In this document: positions 4,724 through 5,557 of the stretch, in pieces
Layout: each line of letters begins with the position of its first letter
How positions within the stretch are numbered: position 1 is the stretch's first letter
Assembly (NCBI GenBank): GCA_964012875.1
Contig: CAXGUU010000224.1
Span: forward strand, 1-5,557
Source of the DNA: CAXGUU01 sp964012875
GTDB lineage: Bacteria > Pseudomonadota > Gammaproteobacteria > Ga0077536
DNA length: 5,557 bases
Direction of reading: 5' to 3'
Notes under the pieces: model-generated
What the model saw: only the letters and a program-made list of their open reading frames with translations
The model's database searches: none
What the model was told of the DNA's origin: nothing
Made by a program: the position numbers and the translations under genes

Positions 4724-5557
4724 CTACGCGTAATGCCGCGGCCGCCGGCCCGACCACGGCAGGGCCTGTTCCAGCTGGCCTGAGAGGCTGTACAAGGTTT
4801 CTTCATCTCCAAGGCGCCCGACGAACTGCATCGCCAATGGGAGGCCTGCCTTAGACTGCCACAGGGGCAACATCACAGCGGGCTGCCCGGTCGTATTAAA
4901 CAACGGCGTGAACGGCGTGTAGTCGTACATCATATGCATCCACCAGCCCATCGTATCGAGGTCGCTCGCGTTTTGATCGAGCTCACCCAGCTTGCAGACG
5001 TCGCGGGCAAGGCCCGGTGTAAGCAGGACATCATAGTCACGCATGACCTTGCCGACAGCACGGGAGACGGTGTTCTGCACGCCCATCGCCCACTCCATTT
5101 CCATCGCCTTCATTTTCCGCGCGTAGCGGTACACTTCGAGCGTTACGGCCTCGACGGTGCGTGGCCCGATTTTGCGCCCGGTCATCTGCGAAAACATTTC
5201 CATGTAGTGACCCAGTGTGACCGCCCATAAGCGAATTGTTGATTCGTTAAAGGCTTCATAATCGTAACGCAACTTCACCGGCTCACAACGATGTCCCAAG
5301 TCTTCAAGCAAGGCACAGGTATCCTGCAGTCGGCGTTTGTTTTCAGCCGCGGTTTTGCCGCTCCCCGGCAGGCGATCAATAACGCCGATGCGCAGGCCTT
5401 CAGCCGGTCGCATGGCCGCACCGAGATAACTCCCGCGCGGCGGTTCAGCGCTATAGAAGTAGCCGTCATCCGGACCGCCAACCACATCGAGCAGTGCTGC
5501 TGAGTCCCGCACCGTGCGAGTCACTACGAATTCGATGGCCAGTCCCCACAGGAAAAT
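4724..5557 (-). CDS. Amidase-signature family hydrolase, C-terminal part (5' end outside window)
   Basis: The frame is open to the right edge and ends with TAG at 4726-4724, giving 277 visible residues. The first GTG in the frame (5524) is not the start: the preceding codons read I-F-L-W-G-L-A-I-E-F-V and run into V-T-R-T-V-R-D-S-A-A-L-L-D (12-24), a conserved stretch deep inside amidase-signature proteins. Further family marks are D-V-L-L-T-P (176-181), F-N-T-T-G-Q-P-A-V-M-L-P (220-231), G-L-P-L-A-M-Q-F-V-G-R (238-248), and Q-L-E-Q-A-L-P-W near the end. The Ser-cisSer-Lys triad and the glycine/serine-rich signature lie upstream of what is visible, so activity cannot be judged. These enzymes hydrolyse amide bonds to a carboxylate plus ammonia or an amine; NylA-like, aryl-amidase or general amidase roles are all possible. 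Length missing is probably about 200 residues. Confidence 0.9.
   Translation of the reverse strand: MFLWGLAIEFVVTRTVRDSAALLDVVGGPDDGYFYSAEPPRGSYLGAAMRPAEGLRIGVIDRLPGSGKTAAENKRRLQDTCALLEDLGHRCEPVKLRYDYEAFNESTIRLWAVTLGHYMEMFSQMTGRKIGPRTVEAVTLEVYRYARKMKAMEMEWAMGVQNTVSRAVGKVMRDYDVLLTPGLARDVCKLGELDQNASDLDTMGWWMHMMYDYTPFTPLFNTTGQPAVMLPLWQSKAGLPLAMQFVGRLGDEETLYSLSGQLEQALPWSGRRPRHYA

Noticed and set aside
4724..5524. Treating GTG at 5524 as the amidase start
   Set aside because: The frame continues upstream with conserved amidase residues to the window edge, so that GTG codes for an internal valine.

Overview
The window looks like chromosomal DNA of a moderately GC-rich bacterium, most likely a pseudomonadote and possibly an environmental gammaproteobacterium. 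That placement rests on overall protein character only; no rRNA, tRNA or marker gene is present. It is densely coding and holds catabolic-type enzymes. I see no insertion sequence, CRISPR array, RNA gene, phage gene or origin.

Layout: (1) Positions 1-143, minus strand, hold the first 47 codons of an alanine/glycine:sodium symporter (AGCS) family gene that runs off the left edge. (2) A roughly 150-bp divergent spacer follows, ending in a strong ribosome binding site. (3) 294-1361, plus strand, is a complete flavin-dependent LLM-class monooxygenase of the RutA-like branch with a GTG start. (4) From 1373 to the right edge everything is on the minus strand. In order of transcription this is a 5'-truncated amidase-signature hydrolase (4724-5557), a CaiD-like enoyl-CoA hydratase (3751-4536), a glutathione S-transferase-like protein (3033-3638), a thiolase-fold protein without the thiolase cysteine (1819-3000) and its DUF35 zinc-ribbon/OB-fold partner (1373-1822). 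The last two overlap by four bases. The only good promoter match, a perfect TATAAT on the minus strand at 3679-3684, lies just upstream of the GST gene and would drive GST, thiolase and DUF35.

How the genes may work together: the thiolase-fold/DUF35 pair has the architecture of the Ltp2-ChsH2(DUF35) retro-aldolase of steroid side-chain breakdown. It has a glycine loop in place of the nucleophilic cysteine and two tyrosines near the positions proposed as catalytic in Ltp2. With the crotonase next door, the simplest reading is a hydratase-aldolase module: an unsaturated acyl-CoA is hydrated, then cleaved by retro-aldol chemistry to a shorter acyl-CoA and a carbonyl product. The amidase and the RutA-like oxygenase could release or open an amide-containing substrate upstream of this, but their membership in one pathway is inference. 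The substrate cannot be read from the sequence.
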